From: Arion vulgaris
Lineage: Eukaryota; Mollusca; Gastropoda; Stylommatophora; Arionidae
Direction of reading: 5' to 3'
Assembly: GCA_020796225.1 (NCBI GenBank)
Contig: CM036762.1
Coordinates: forward strand, 56,321,740 to 56,385,739
DNA length: 64,000 nt
This document shows, in pieces, positions 1 to 9,842 of the stretch. The number at the start of each line of letters is the position of its first letter. Positions within the stretch are counted from its first letter, which is position 1. A model generated the notes under the pieces. The model was not told the origin of the DNA and searched no databases. It saw only the letters and a program-made list of their open reading frames with translations. Position numbers and translations under genes: made by a program.

Positions 1-904
1 TAATCAGGTTCGAAATAAATTCCCTGATATAGCCATACAAATGATGTGCAAATGCATCCTTAAGTATATCTTATAGTATGTTAACACGTTACCTGTTAAG
101 AATTTCACATTTGATCCAAATTGATGAAAGTCGCTAGACTCGTGCCCTATGTTGTTTGGATGAAGATGATGCACGATGTGAGAATCCCATGTCATCATAG
201 TTGATGCTTCTTGCGACTGTGCCATTATAGAATATGTTTAAGTGCTTATACTAACGAACTGTCATCACCTTTGAGGATAGGATATTTGTCAGAGGCGTAA
301 TACACCAACAACGCAGTACTGTGTGTACTGAAGAAAGTAACTAGTTTAAGATGTAAACACGTTTCGGTTGAGTTTCGTTCACGTATAATTGGGGACTTGT
401 GAACGTCGAGGGTTTGGGACAGATGTCATGGAGCAGGTGGGACATGCGACATATGAGCACTTGTCAGTTCCTGTGTCCGTTTCCTGACCAGGACAGGTGG
501 CGCGTGCTGAGAAGGAAGCCCCTCAAGGTCGTTATAGAAGTTATTATCCCAACTTTGTGCTTTCATTATTCCAGTGAAAGGTTGTCAAAGGAGAACTCAT
601 TGTCTCTATTGTGTTGGTTGTGCTGGTATTTGTCACCGGCCTCATGATTATAATAGTACTGCTGGTACTTTTGAGTGGTCATTGTGGATTCAAGATGCAG
701 GTGGTGTTTGCCTGATCGCTTTTCGTTGTTTATGATGGAAGGAAGTACAAAATTTGCAATAGGGAAGACATTTGGCTTCCGATGATCACCACCAGACAAA
801 GCAATGACTCTTCAATCATCGACACTATAAGAGTCCCATTATCTTTATTTTTGATGTACATATTTAAAAATGATTTTGTTTGCAAAGTCGAAATTTGTGA
901 AATC
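1..904. other. No recognised gene or repeat
   Basis: I see no recognisable domain, RNA gene or repeat here. The open frames are at most about 80 codons, occur on both strands and have no family signature. A host exon cannot be excluded without splice or transcript data. Confidence 0.4.
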
Positions 905-1170
905 TTCTTACATTCTTCTTAGAAACCTGTGATGTACATTCTTGTTAGAAACTTGTGATGTACATTCTTGTTTGAAACCTGTGATGTACATTCTTGTTTG
1001 AAACCTGTGATGTACATTCTTGTTAGAAACTTGTGATGTACATTCTTGTTTGAAACCTGTGATGTACATTCTTGTTAGAAACCTGTGATGTATTCTTGTT
1101 AGAAACTTGTGATGTACATTCTTGTTTGAAACCTGTGATGTACATTCTTGTTTGAAACCTGTGATGCACA
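905..1170. repeat. Minisatellite, 26-bp unit, ~10 copies
   Basis: About ten head-to-tail copies of a 26-bp unit whose core is gatgtacattcttgtt followed by agaaacttgt or tgaaacctgt. One copy near 1090 is shortened. Because 26 is not a multiple of 3, a minus-strand open frame across it cycles through three readings of the same peptide, so it is not a gene. Confidence 0.93.
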
Positions 1171-1177
1171 TCACATA

Positions 1178-1585
1178 TTGAAAGTAAAGGAACCCGTATT
1201 CATACCACGAGGTATATTGGAGAATACAGAGTTAGACCTATACTTCTCTTTGATCATCGACACATGATAGCTTGAGACTGTTGCTAGAGCTACGGAGTTC
1301 GTGCTTTGTGCAATATTTTCGCCATGTGGCATGCCATTACTGAGGAGATGAACCGTACCAAATGGGGTAAACCCGCTGCAATGAAGTCAATCCTTGTGAG
1401 AGGATACGATAGAGTGAGAGACACGATAAATTATGTGGTGAACATCGAGCCCATCTTTTTTGCTATCCAGTGCTTCTTTGGCCTCCAAATAAGGCTGTGT
1501 CGACCTTAGAACCGTCGCGGCCGGAAAAAATTCCACTATGGATTTGAACCCCGGACCTCACGCCTATGCCATTGGTCTAATAGTT
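1178..1585 (-). mobile_element. SINE-F (tRNA-derived), interrupted by a SINE-A fragment
   Basis: The two ends match the SINE-F copies at 9630, 16358 and 52312. The left part carries the 3' signature aaagtaaaggaacc and the small inverted repeat ataccacgaggtat. The right part holds, in reverse complement, a B-box-like motif (ttgaacccc read on plus) and a degenerate A box near 1565-1583. The middle (1271-1400) is the 3' part of a different SINE, and SINE-F sequence resumes near 1420. The copy is diverged. Confidence 0.7.
1271..1400 (+). mobile_element. SINE-A 3' fragment nested in SINE-F
   Basis: The stretch matches the 3' half of the SINE-A copies at 13678-13920, 43281-43536 and 52868-53108: the 'gctacggagttcgtgctttg' block, the 'atgccattactgaggag' block and the terminal 'gcaatgaagtcaatcctt' block. 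The tRNA-like head is missing, which fits a 5'-truncated insertion. Confidence 0.7.
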
Positions 1586-1714
1586 TACATTCTGCGTCGA
1601 TTTTCAAACATCAACATGAACATTTGTAAAGAAAGCATTGACTAAGGTTCTCAACATCTACATACAAATGATCTCGGAGTAGCACTTTTTTCCTGGCTGT
1701 CCCATTCTATTGTA

Positions 1715-2063
1715 TTAGCACCATCATCAATTAGCTTGTCCTTTCAGGAATTTGGCAGTCCTGAAAAACTCTCTGTTCTGTGCAAGTTTATCGGCGTCAG
1801 AAGCAGTCATTCTCAGATCGTCAATGACATCGTGCACCCATCGTCTTCTAGGTCTTCCTCTCATTCTTCTTCCAGGCACCATTCTTTCCAAAATTATCTT
1901 CTCTAGGTACTTTGATGTGTCCGAAATATTTAATTTTCCTTGTTTTTATGCTATTTAAAAGCCAACTCTCTTCAATATCAATCTGTTGCAGAACAGAAGC
2001 ATTTGTTCTTGTCTCTGTCCGTGACATTCTAAGTACTCTTCTGTAGCATTTGCTTTCAAGGGC
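1715..2063 (-). pseudogene. LINE C-terminal fragment (LINE-C)
   Basis: Read on the minus strand this encodes the typical C-terminal tail of a non-LTR retrotransposon ORF2: KYFGHIK, then after a frameshift a block ending GRRMRGRPRRRWVHD, then an acidic/aromatic stretch ending in a stop. The Arg-rich GRPRRRW motif follows the RT domain in many LINE families. The RT domain itself is absent. The element ends directly against a second minus-strand LINE end at 2066. The frameshift and truncation mark it as dead. Confidence 0.75.
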
Positions 2064-2065
2064 CT

Positions 2066-2512
2066 TCTTCTTCTTCTTTTGTCGTCACACTGATACCGGG
2101 CTGTTGCCCAGTGTCTTGGTTTTCTGTTTTTGTCTTGCGCTGTTCTCGTGGCTTGTGTGATTTTTATTTTTGCTCTTTGACAGGATTCTGCTATGCCATC
2201 TAATCATCTTTTTCGTGGTCTTCCTCTTTCCCGATGTTCTGTTGTAGAAGACTCTATACTGTGGAGTTTGGATGCATTCTTATTAAGTGGCCAAACCACT
2301 TCATTCTGTTTCTCAATGTAATTCAAGCAAGGTTCTGTCCCAACTTTCTTATGTTGATATTGGTGACTCTGTCTTTTCTGTTGTTGTTGGTAACTTTTCG
2401 CAGGCAACGCATTTCACATGTAGTTTTTTTTCTGACTGCGCTTTGCTCATTGTCCATGTTTGGCGCTGGTAACACAAAGTAGGTATGAAAATGATGTTGA
2501 TCATCTGTTGCT
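2066..2512 (-). pseudogene. LINE-B C-terminal end
   Basis: This is the minus-strand relative of the better-preserved copy at 42490-42945. On the minus strand it reads KVGTEPCLNYIEKQ, then (frame-shifted) a WPLNK..NASKLHS segment and GRPRKR, then the conserved end 'hdTGQQPG' and a (GAA)n tail, seen here as cttcttcttctt near 2066-2080. It is 5'-truncated and frameshifted. The (GAA)n tail is shared with REP-1. Confidence 0.8.
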
Positions 2513-2544
2513 TAAATACATTTTACTCGTACTGTGGTTATCCA

Positions 2545-3140
2545 GTTCATCATCATCATCATCAAATAGCTTGTCCTGAGCAGAATTTTGCCACCGCAAC
2601 AGTCCTCCGAAATTTCTCTCTCTCATAGGCCAGATGTCTGCCTCTGCAGCCGTTATGTTCAAACCATCAGTTACATCCTGAATTCATCTTCTCCGTGGTC
2701 TTCCTCTTCTTCTCTTTGCCGGTATGTCTCCTTCCATGATGGTCTTCTCCAGTCCTTCATGTTTTTTATATGTCCAAAATATCTCAATTTTCTCTTTCTT
2801 ATTTGTAGCATCAGCCAGTTTTCTTTGATTTTGAGTTCTTTATGGATAGATCTATTTGTTCTCTTCTCTGTCCAAGATATACAGAGGACTCTTCTGTAAC
2901 AGTTATATTCAAAAGCCACATATATGTTTTTCCACTGCTCTATTAAATGTCCATGCTTCACACCCATACTTTGCCACTGGGAATATTCATGCTCTTAGTA
3001 TTCTGATCTTTGCTTTCTTATCAGTTCCGTTCCATACTGTTTTGAGTTGTTTAATTTTTGTAAAGCCATGTTTGTTCTTCTTTTAATTTCCGTCATCCCA
3101 TTTCCATCTGTTGTTATCCAGTCTACTATTTCTATATTTA
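2545..3140 (-). pseudogene. LINE-D post-RT fragment
   Basis: On the minus strand this encodes the region downstream of a LINE RT domain: VDWITTDGNGMTEIKRR, then a Tyr/Trp-containing stretch, 'CYRRVLCISWTEKRTN', and 'RKRKLRYFGHIKNMKD'. The order matches the standard post-RT C-terminus (GSWIT-D, then R-x-LRI-W, then RRL-x-GHI-R). The minus-strand reading is open for about 98 codons. Related copies lie at 16650-17030, 39865-40800 and 49000-49330. No RT catalytic box remains. Confidence 0.8.
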
Positions 3141-3347
3141 TATTTATTGTTAAACTTATCTGTTTTTCTAAAAATAAAATTCTTGCTATTCATATTTACC
3201 TATTAATAAACGTTAAATGTAGTCTTATTATATGTCAGTTCTTTGAGAACACTCTGACAACATTGTTTTGATCGTATCTTGAATATACTGAAGCAAGAAT
3301 GTCTGCTTGAGAATTGTCCTTCTATGGGCAGCTATGAAGTTGGCATA

Positions 3348-3670
3348 ATCGAAAAAGGCGGAAGACTGCAGAAAAACTTGGTAAATAGCGAAACACCTAC
3401 AAACAAAGTACTATAGGTTTACAAAATACAGAAACAGTGACGATAAACAGCAACGTTTCGACCAAAGGCCTTTATCAAGCAAACGACACACCAGGAGTGA
3501 CGAATTTCAGAGAACACTTACAATTCCGTTATCGTCCATTTGTAAGTGTTCTCTTAATTCGTCACTCTGTTGTGTCGTTTGTTGATAAAGCCTTTGATCG
3601 AAACGTTGCTGTTTATCGTCACTGTTTCTGTATTTGTAAAACTATAGTACTTTGTGTGCACGTGTTTCGT
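3348..3670. mobile_element. Foldback (inverted-repeat) element with flanking 15-bp direct repeat
   Basis: Arms of about 130 bp (3389-3523 and 3540-3669) are reverse complements around a ~16-bp loop. The 15-bp sequence tatgaagttggcata occurs just outside at 3333-3347 and 3671-3685, consistent with a target-site duplication. The left side has ~40 extra bases matching the arm end of the related element at 41877. The arms contain the block 'gtttcgaccaaaggcc'. No coding capacity. Confidence 0.8.
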
Positions 3671-3792
3671 TATGAAGTTGGCATAGTACTGGAGTTTATG
3701 CGCTGGATTTTAAAAAATCCAACTGGCCTTCTTTCTTTCTCTCTCTCTTGCGTTCCCGGCCTAGACTGATGAACCAATTTTTATCATGAATT

Positions 3793-4050
3793 TTACTGTT
3801 GTTTTTGGGACTCCGTTTCTCCGTACAGCTTTTCGCGAAGCTCTGTGTGTTGTGGCCAGTACTCTTTCCTTATACCTGCTAAACGTTGACAGTTTTGCAA
3901 GACGTGTTCTGCCGTCATGTCTGCCATATTGCATGGGCACAGGCTAGTTGTGCCAATTTTAAATTTATGGAACATGTGGACTCGGAGCTTGTTGTGGCCG
4001 GTACGGAGGCGAAGTATGGCAACTTGTTCACGTCGAGAACACGTCTTTCT
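3793..4050 (-). pseudogene. RNase H-type LINE C-terminal tail
   Basis: The minus strand encodes RREQVAILRLRTGHNKL, then HKFKIG, then CPCNMADMTAEHVLQNCQ. This is the Cys/His block that follows the RNase H domain in many Jockey/RTE-like retrotransposons. It parallels 27912-28190 on the plus strand (QVVILRLRTGHNRL, TAEHILQDCP). The RNase H catalytic part is missing. Immediately upstream on the minus strand (4050-4115) is the terminal sequence of LINE-B, so this is a junction of two dead LINEs. Confidence 0.82.
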
Positions 4051-4115
4051 TTCTTTTGTCGTCACGCTGTTAACTGGTTGTTGCCCAGTGTCGTGGTTTT
4101 GCAGTTGGTCCAACT
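4050..4115 (-). mobile_element. LINE-B terminal fragment
   Basis: Reverse complement of the LINE-B 3' end: the 'cacgacactgggcaacaacc' block followed by gtgacgacaaaagaaag, as at 42885-42930 and 47815-47870. Confidence 0.65.
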
Positions 4116-4202
4116 GATAAAACACTAGACGAGGGATGTCCAACGTTTTTATACCTTGTGGCGAATATTACTGATGGTTGTGGAGGCGGCAGGCGCTATG
4201 CG

Positions 4203-4285
4203 ATGATTGACTACAACTACTATTACTACTAATATAACAACAATAAATACTACTACTGCAACTACCACCACTACTATCACAACCA
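4203..4285. repeat. Degenerate (ACT/ACC)n simple repeat
   Basis: Imperfect trinucleotide run of act, aat and acc. It adjoins the tRNA-like SINE end at 4286. Confidence 0.85.
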
Positions 4286-4368
4286 CCACCACCGTGGTCT
4301 GGATTCGAACCTTCGGAACGCAAGGTAAAGGCTTAACCACTTCGCCACAGAGACACCCACCCCCCTCC
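4286..4368 (-). mobile_element. SINE-A-like tRNA head
   Basis: In reverse complement it reads a tRNA-like A box (tggcgaagtggttaag) and a B box (ggttcgaatcc) at near-normal spacing. This matches the heads of SINE-A at 13678 and 43281. The SINE body beyond the head is not evident; a simple repeat lies there instead. Confidence 0.65.
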
Positions 4369-4574
4369 TCCATATGCTATTTACGGTATCGTTAACATTA
4401 AAATTTGTGACCGAAAAAGATATTTTAACATTTGTTAATGAAAGCATATATATATATATATATTATCAAACGAACAGATTTCACTGGGATAGAGTGGTAC
4501 TGAGACATTGCTTGCAATGTAAAGTATAATAACGGTCTGAACTAGATGAATACTACATTGATTGGTTGATATGA

Positions 4575-4770
4575 TCATCATCATTGCACCTTGGTGGGTT
4601 ACCATTTGTGCTCTGATCTCTTTTTACACAGGAAGATCTCAGCGACAGTGCCCGAACTCCGTAGCACCAGCGAAAGTCCCCAATGTAATTTTAAAGATGT
4701 GAATATATTCTGTAGGGTTTTATTTTTAATCTTTTCTAATGAATTTTGTCTTATTTTCTCATCAATTGAA
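4575..4770 (-). mobile_element. SINE-B 3' fragment
   Basis: Matches the 3' half of SINE-B at 18569-18985 and 20755-21185: catcattgcac at the end, 'gctctgatctct', aggaagatc, ccgtagcacc and 'agtccccaatgtaat'. The tRNA-like head is missing, consistent with 5' truncation. Confidence 0.75.
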
Positions 4771-5042
4771 ATCCTAGTTTCAGTTCGTTCGGCTTTTTTT
4801 GGTGTAGGGCCAGACACACTAATCTGGGAATCATGGTTTTGAGGAATTATATCCTACCATACATAATAAATACCGTTAGCTACAAAGTGGGCAGACGGCA
4901 ATTTGGTCTATTAATGAACAATCAATACACATAGGTGCACACATTGTAAATGTATGGTCTACGAAGTGTCAGAAAGATCTGAATTAAGAGATTTGCTTAC
5001 AGCGAGGTCAAGAGAGTGAATCAGAAATTCTCACGTTTTTAT
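4771..5042. other. No recognised feature
   Basis: AT-rich sequence with only short open frames. I see no family signature. Confidence 0.35.
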
Positions 5043-5054
5043 ACATTTTTATAG

Positions 5055-5232
5055 CCGTTGCCAGCGTGTTCGTAGCGCGTTGGACTACGGGTGACTATCC
5101 CTCTGTGTGTGCGGGTTCAATTCCGCGGGATGGCAGAAAAACCCAGATTTCCTAGGTGTTTACCGGGTTCGTGTTGCACCGAACCGAAGAGCTGAAAAGC
5201 TCAAGTGCTTCTGGATAGGAAAAAAATAAAAA
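5055..5232 (+). mobile_element. SINE-C (tRNA-derived) with perfect 12-bp TSD
   Basis: The insertion is intact. A head with A box (gtagcgcgttggacta) and B box (ggttcaattcc) is followed by a body containing ggtgtttaccgggttcg and gaagagctgaaaagctc, and an A-rich tail. The 12-bp sequence acatttttatag flanks it at 5043-5054 and 5233-5244, a perfect target-site duplication. Copies at 43604-43800 (+) and 40188-40395 (-) share the body. Confidence 0.92.
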
Positions 5233-5244
5233 ACATTTTTATAG

Positions 5245-5640
5245 AAGTTAAGGTCGTCGTTGTTGATTTTTTTTCCTTTTGACGATAATGTGGTCCATTA
5301 AAATTTGTACTTCCGGGAACTAGCTAGATTGGGGTCATATTAATGAGGTCATATATAGCGTTGGATCTGGAAATGTGAACGAAGTGACTAGTTTCTGGTT
5401 CACATGTCATTGATGCTACCAGACATCAAGACCAACTGCTTGTTTCATGTGTTTGACAAGCAGGTCAGACCATTGTCTGAAGGACAACAGATGACTGACC
5501 GTAATTACCGAATGACCTAGTTGTCAAAGTTCATGTTCATCTGTCGTTGCTTAAGGAATAAATGTGGATTGGTTACCTCTGATTCACTGAATGGTGTTTC
5601 TGAAACAGACATTCTTCTTCTTCTTCTTTCAACGTTTTCA
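5245..5640. other. No recognised feature
   Basis: Mostly unique AT-rich sequence. A short (CTT)n run is near 5611-5627. No gene supported. Confidence 0.35.
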
Positions 5641-5886
5641 GACATCGATTTGTATACTTTTAAAATAATTAGTAGTCAACCGGAGTCCATGTACATCTCC
5701 ATATAGTTTGTCTTGGATTGACATCCTTGATTTTAAAAAATTTTTAAAGCAGTTAGTGGTCAATCTAAGAAGTCCATGTACATCTGCGTATAGCTTGTCT
5801 TGGATTGACATCGATTTGTATACTTTTAAAGCAGTTAGTGGGCCCAACGAAGTCCATGTACATCTCCGTATAGCTTATCTTGGATT
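5641..5886. repeat. Three tandem copies of an ~80-87 bp unit
   Basis: Units begin at 5641, 5720 and 5807. Each starts with gacatc and ends with agtccatgtacatct..gtatag..gtcttggatt. The second unit carries an 8-bp expansion in its A/T tract. Confidence 0.88.
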
Positions 5887-6139
5887 GATATGGAGATTGG
5901 CGATGTGTGTTTTCTCTGTTCATTGTATGTTTGGCATTCTTGCAGTATGTATGTCACTGTCAACTATCTGGTGCCGCATGTGCATAATACAGTTGGTACT
6001 TCATCATCTACGTTAAAGCTATATCATTCCTTTCTGAAAGAGATCAACGGTTTTCTTGATCTATGCTGACGCTGTACCATTCCTTTCTGAAATATATCAA
6101 ATCTTCTTTTCTTTTTGTTTTTACTCTATCTACTCATAT

Positions 6140-8185
6140 CCTGAAAATAATATTTCAACTTAATACTTGTTTAAGATAATATTTGAATGAAATATTTCGT
6201 TGTAAGATAATATTTGAACAAAATACTTCACAGTAAGATAATATTTGAACAAAATACTTCACAGTAAGATAATATTTGAACAAAATACTTCACAGTAAGA
6301 TAATATTTGAATGAAATACTTCACAGTAAGATAATATTTGAATGAAATACTTCGCAGTAAGATAATATTTGAATGAAATACTTCACAGTAAGGTAATATT
6401 TGAACAAAATACTTCACAGTAAGATAATATTTGAAGAAATATTCACAGTAAGGTAATATTTGAATGAAATACTTGTAAGATATATTTTGAATACTTATGG
6501 AAATATTTGAACTAAATACTTCAGAAGATAATATTTGAACTAAATACTTTGCAGTAAGATAATATTCGAACTAAATACTTCACAGTAAAATAATATTAAA
6601 TAAATACTTGTTAAGAGAATATGTCATGAATCTTCATTGATAAAATATTTGAATGAATACTTATTGAAAAAATATCTGAATGAAATACTTCGTTAAGATA
6701 ATATTTGAATGAAGTACTTCGTTGACAGATAATATTTGAACTAAATACTTCATAATATATTAAAATGAAATAATTCGTTCAGAATAAAATGAATACTTCG
6801 TGACAGATAATATTTGAATGAAATAATTCGTTGAAGATAATATCTGAATGAAATACTTCATGACAGAGGATAATATTTGAACAAATACTTCAGTGACAGA
6901 TAATATTTGAATGAAATACTTCAGTGACAGATAATATTTGAATGAAATACTTCGTTGACAGATAATATTTGAATGAAATACTTCGTTGACAGATACTATT
7001 TGAATAAATACTTCGTGACAGATAATATTTGAATGAAAGTACTTGTGACAGATAATATTTGAATGAAGTAATTCGTTGACAGATAATATTTGAATGAAAT
7101 ACTTCGGTGACAGATAATATTTGAAAGAAATGATTCGTTGACAGATAATATTTGAATGAAATACTTCGTGACAGATAATATCTGAATGAAATACTTCGTG
7201 ACAGATAATATCTGAATGAAATACTTCGTAGATATTGAATATACTGAGATAATATTTGAATGAAATACTTCAGTACAGATATATTTGAATGAAATACTTC
7301 AGTGACAGATAATATTAAATGAAATACTTCGTTGACAGATAATATTTGAATGAAATACTTCGATTTGAAGATACATATTGAATGAAATACTTCAGTGACA
7401 GATAATATTTGAATGAAATACTTCAGTGACAGATAATATTTGAATGAAATACTTCGTGACAGATAATATCTGAATGAAATACTTCGTGACAGATAATATT
7501 AAATGAAATACTTCAGTGACAGATAATATTTGAAAGAAATAATTCGTTGACAGATAATATTTGAATGAAATACTTCAGTGACAGATAATATTTGAATGAA
7601 ATACTTCAGTGACAGATAATATTTGAATGAAATACTTCAGTGACAGATAATATTTGAATGAAATACTTCAGTGACAGATAATATTTGAAAGAAATAATTC
7701 GTTGACAGATAATATTTGAATGAAATACTTCAGTGACAGATAATATTTGAATGAAATACTTCAGTGACAGATAATATTTGAATGAAATACTTCGGTGACA
7801 GATAATATTAAAATGAAATACTTCGGTGACAGATAATATTTGAATGAAGTACTTCGTTGACAGATAATATAAAAATGAAATACCTCGTTGACAGATAATA
7901 TTTGAAAGAAATAATTCGGTGACAGATAATATTATAATGAAATACTTCAGTACAGGGATAATATTTGAATGAAATACTTCAGTGACAGGGATAATATGTG
8001 AATGAAATACTTCGGTGACAGATAATATTTGAATGAAATACTTCGTTGACAGATACTATTTGAATGAAGTACTTCGGTGACAGATAATACTTGAATGAAA
8101 TACTTCGGTTTAAGATAATATTAAAATGAAATACTTCGTTGACAGATAATATTTAAACCAAATACTTCGCTGGAAGATAATATCT
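6140..8185. repeat. Large degenerate minisatellite, ~31-bp unit, ~65 copies
   Basis: Core unit gataatatttgaatgaaatacttcg plus a variable spacer such as ttgaca, gtgaca or cagtaa. The 5' part (6140-6600) uses the cacagtaa spacer and the later part the gacaga spacer, so variants are spatially sorted. Many units have 1-6 bp deletions. A lone related monomer lies near 10510-10560. No frame stays open. Confidence 0.93.
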
Positions 8186-8189
8186 TATA

Positions 8190-8836
8190 TTACAAAATTA
8201 ATTGTCGTCGCATGTGGTTGTGTGAAGCAGGATAAACGTGTCAATGTCCAACTCTGGAATAACAGATTTTGGCAAGCTTACTCATGTAGAAATTTGTAGT
8301 TAAAATAGTTCAACACGACTAATTTTAACTGTTTACCTTATTTATCTGTTGAAATTTGAGCTGATTAAATTTGTCGGTGTATATATTCCATATCACGTTT
8401 AGTTAGTTATTATAAATCATAGTTGGTGATCATGTACAGTGGAGCGGAAATTACATTAAAACTTTGTAGAATCACTTGTGAACAGGGAAAAAATCAATTT
8501 AAAAATCGAATAGAATTCTTTGCTAATCAAAAAAATTCAAAGTCATAATAATTTATAAACATGATCGATAAATAGAACAAATTTATTTTCTTAGCGACAA
8601 GGAAACTGAGGCGAAACGTATGAAAATAAACTTGATCCTGAAATAGAACAAATTTATTGTCTTGGAGACAAGGAAACTGAGGCGAATAATATGACACGTT
8701 GCACTGTAGATATGATGTTTCCACGTGACAAGGATGGATACGGTATCAATACCAGTACATGCCAACCATGAACATCAAGTTAAGTCAACAATGGCGATAA
8801 TGTTGTGCTACACCTGTCGGTTGATGGTATGATTCA
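8190..8836. other. Unique region with a 69-bp direct duplication
   Basis: Mostly unrecognised AT-rich sequence. A block beginning aaatagaacaaatttatt recurs at offset 69 (about 8572 and 8641) and ends acaaggaaactgaggcga in both copies. No gene supported. Confidence 0.5.
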
Positions 8837-8970
8837 CCCATGTGGTGCCTGGCTCGCAAGGGGAGCAAAGATTAGTACCGCTGCTACCTACAAAGAATGT
8901 TGTAAGAGGCGACTGGGGTAGGGACCTAGGAAGCTACCCTAGTAAATAAAAAGCGTCGCAGAAATCGGAA
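8837..8970 (+). mobile_element. REP-1 copy, 5' half (interrupted)
   Basis: Starts at gtggtgcctggctcgc and carries the diagnostic gtaagaggcgact, gggacctaggaagctaccc and cgcagaaatcgga blocks. The sequence then switches to a LINE C-terminus, and REP-1 resumes at about 9369. The block that normally holds a 14-bp palindrome (gcctacttgtaggc) is replaced by the LINE. Confidence 0.85.
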
Positions 8971-8974
8971 GTGG

Positions 8975-9360
8975 CGCATTATTGGGTGTATAGAATAGAG
9001 CTGGTGGACAGAAAAACGCTTTAAAGACACTCTTAAAGTGTCTCTGAAATGCTTCGATATAGACAATACGTGCTGGGAATCCCTTGCGCAAGATCGCCAA
9101 ATGTGGCGCTGTAACAACAAAAGAGGAACCCGAATAGTTGATAATCATCGTTTTGTTGAGTCACAGAGAAAACGAGCAGCGCGAAAAGACAGAACACACA
9201 ACACGCACATGTCTAACCTTGATCATGTAAGCCCCACCTGTGGTCGGGGATTCTGTTCTAGGATTGGACTCTACAGTCACCTCCGCACACACCAGAGAGA
9301 TGCAACAGCACACGTCTGAGATTGTTGACATCATCGCTTGCGATGGACGGATATTATCGG
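8975..9360 (+). pseudogene. LINE C-terminus with zinc-knuckle-like motif (LINE-Z)
   Basis: The plus strand encodes KRFKDTLKVSLKCFDID, then WESLAQDRQMWR, then a basic stretch QRKRAARKDRTH, then CGRGFCSRIGLYSHLRTHQR. The order (RYKD-x-LK-x-SLK, W-x-x-x-A-x-DR-x-x-WR, then a C2H2-like finger of the C..C..SRIGL-S-H-R-H type) is the known C-terminal end of a group of animal LINE ORF2 proteins. Only the last ~105 codons survive, so it is a 5'-truncated relic rather than a zinc-finger transcription factor. The final cysteine pair reads S-P-T-C, so the first Cys is lost. Other copies: 59470-59665 (+) and 39525-39670 (-). Confidence 0.85.
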
Positions 9361-9367
9361 ATAGAGA

Positions 9368-9478
9368 CGCATAACTGGCACAACGTACAATCGCTCTCAG
9401 GCTCAGACCACATACACATCACACAGAGTGGTTAGCGAGTGGTTGATATGGAGCGTTTGAAGAAGAAGTAGAAGATAG
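9368..9478 (+). mobile_element. REP-1 copy, 3' half with (GAA) tail
   Basis: Contains gcataactggcacaacgt, then caatcgctctcaggctcaga, then acacagagtggtta and a gaagaagaag tail. It continues the REP-1 sequence left at 8970. Confidence 0.85.
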
Positions 9479-9629
9479 TACAATTGACAGACAACAGATT
9501 ACTAAATTACCGACAGTTAGTTACATTATATTTTACTGACATGTATGCCACGAGTGAGACCGAAAGACTGCTCTTCTTTCAAATATTCACTTAAGTAAAT
9601 ACTGGGTTTTTTTTTCTTCCAATCATGGT

Positions 9630-9842
9630 GAGCCGCAATAGCGTAGTCGTTAGTGAATTCGCTTATTAGAAGCGTCATCCGGATTCAATTCCACAAGGAA
9701 AAAACGGAAGTAAAGTTGACCGATGTGATATTGACCACATCAACCATCGTGTGTCAATGGTCAGTGAAAAAATACGTGCCTAACACAGTATTAAGAAATA
9801 TACCACGAGGTATGAAAAAGGTGCCTTTACTTTTTGTGTTTT
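9630..9842 (+). mobile_element. SINE-F copy
   Basis: tRNA-like head with A box (tagcgtagtcgttagtg) and B box (ggattcaattcc), followed by the SINE-F body and the 3' hairpin ataccacgaggtat, ending near tgcctttacttttt. Compared with 16358 it lacks part of the middle. Confidence 0.82.

Noticed and set aside
4149..4373. Val-rich minus-strand ORF as a membrane peptide
   Set aside because: It reads through a degenerate (ACT/ACC)n repeat and a SINE head.
9038..9319. Possible zinc-finger transcription factor (CGRGFCSRIGLYSHLRTH)
   Set aside because: The preceding RFKD-x-LK and W-x-x-x-A-DR-x-WR blocks place it at the C-terminus of a LINE ORF2, and further truncated copies lie at 39525 and 59465.
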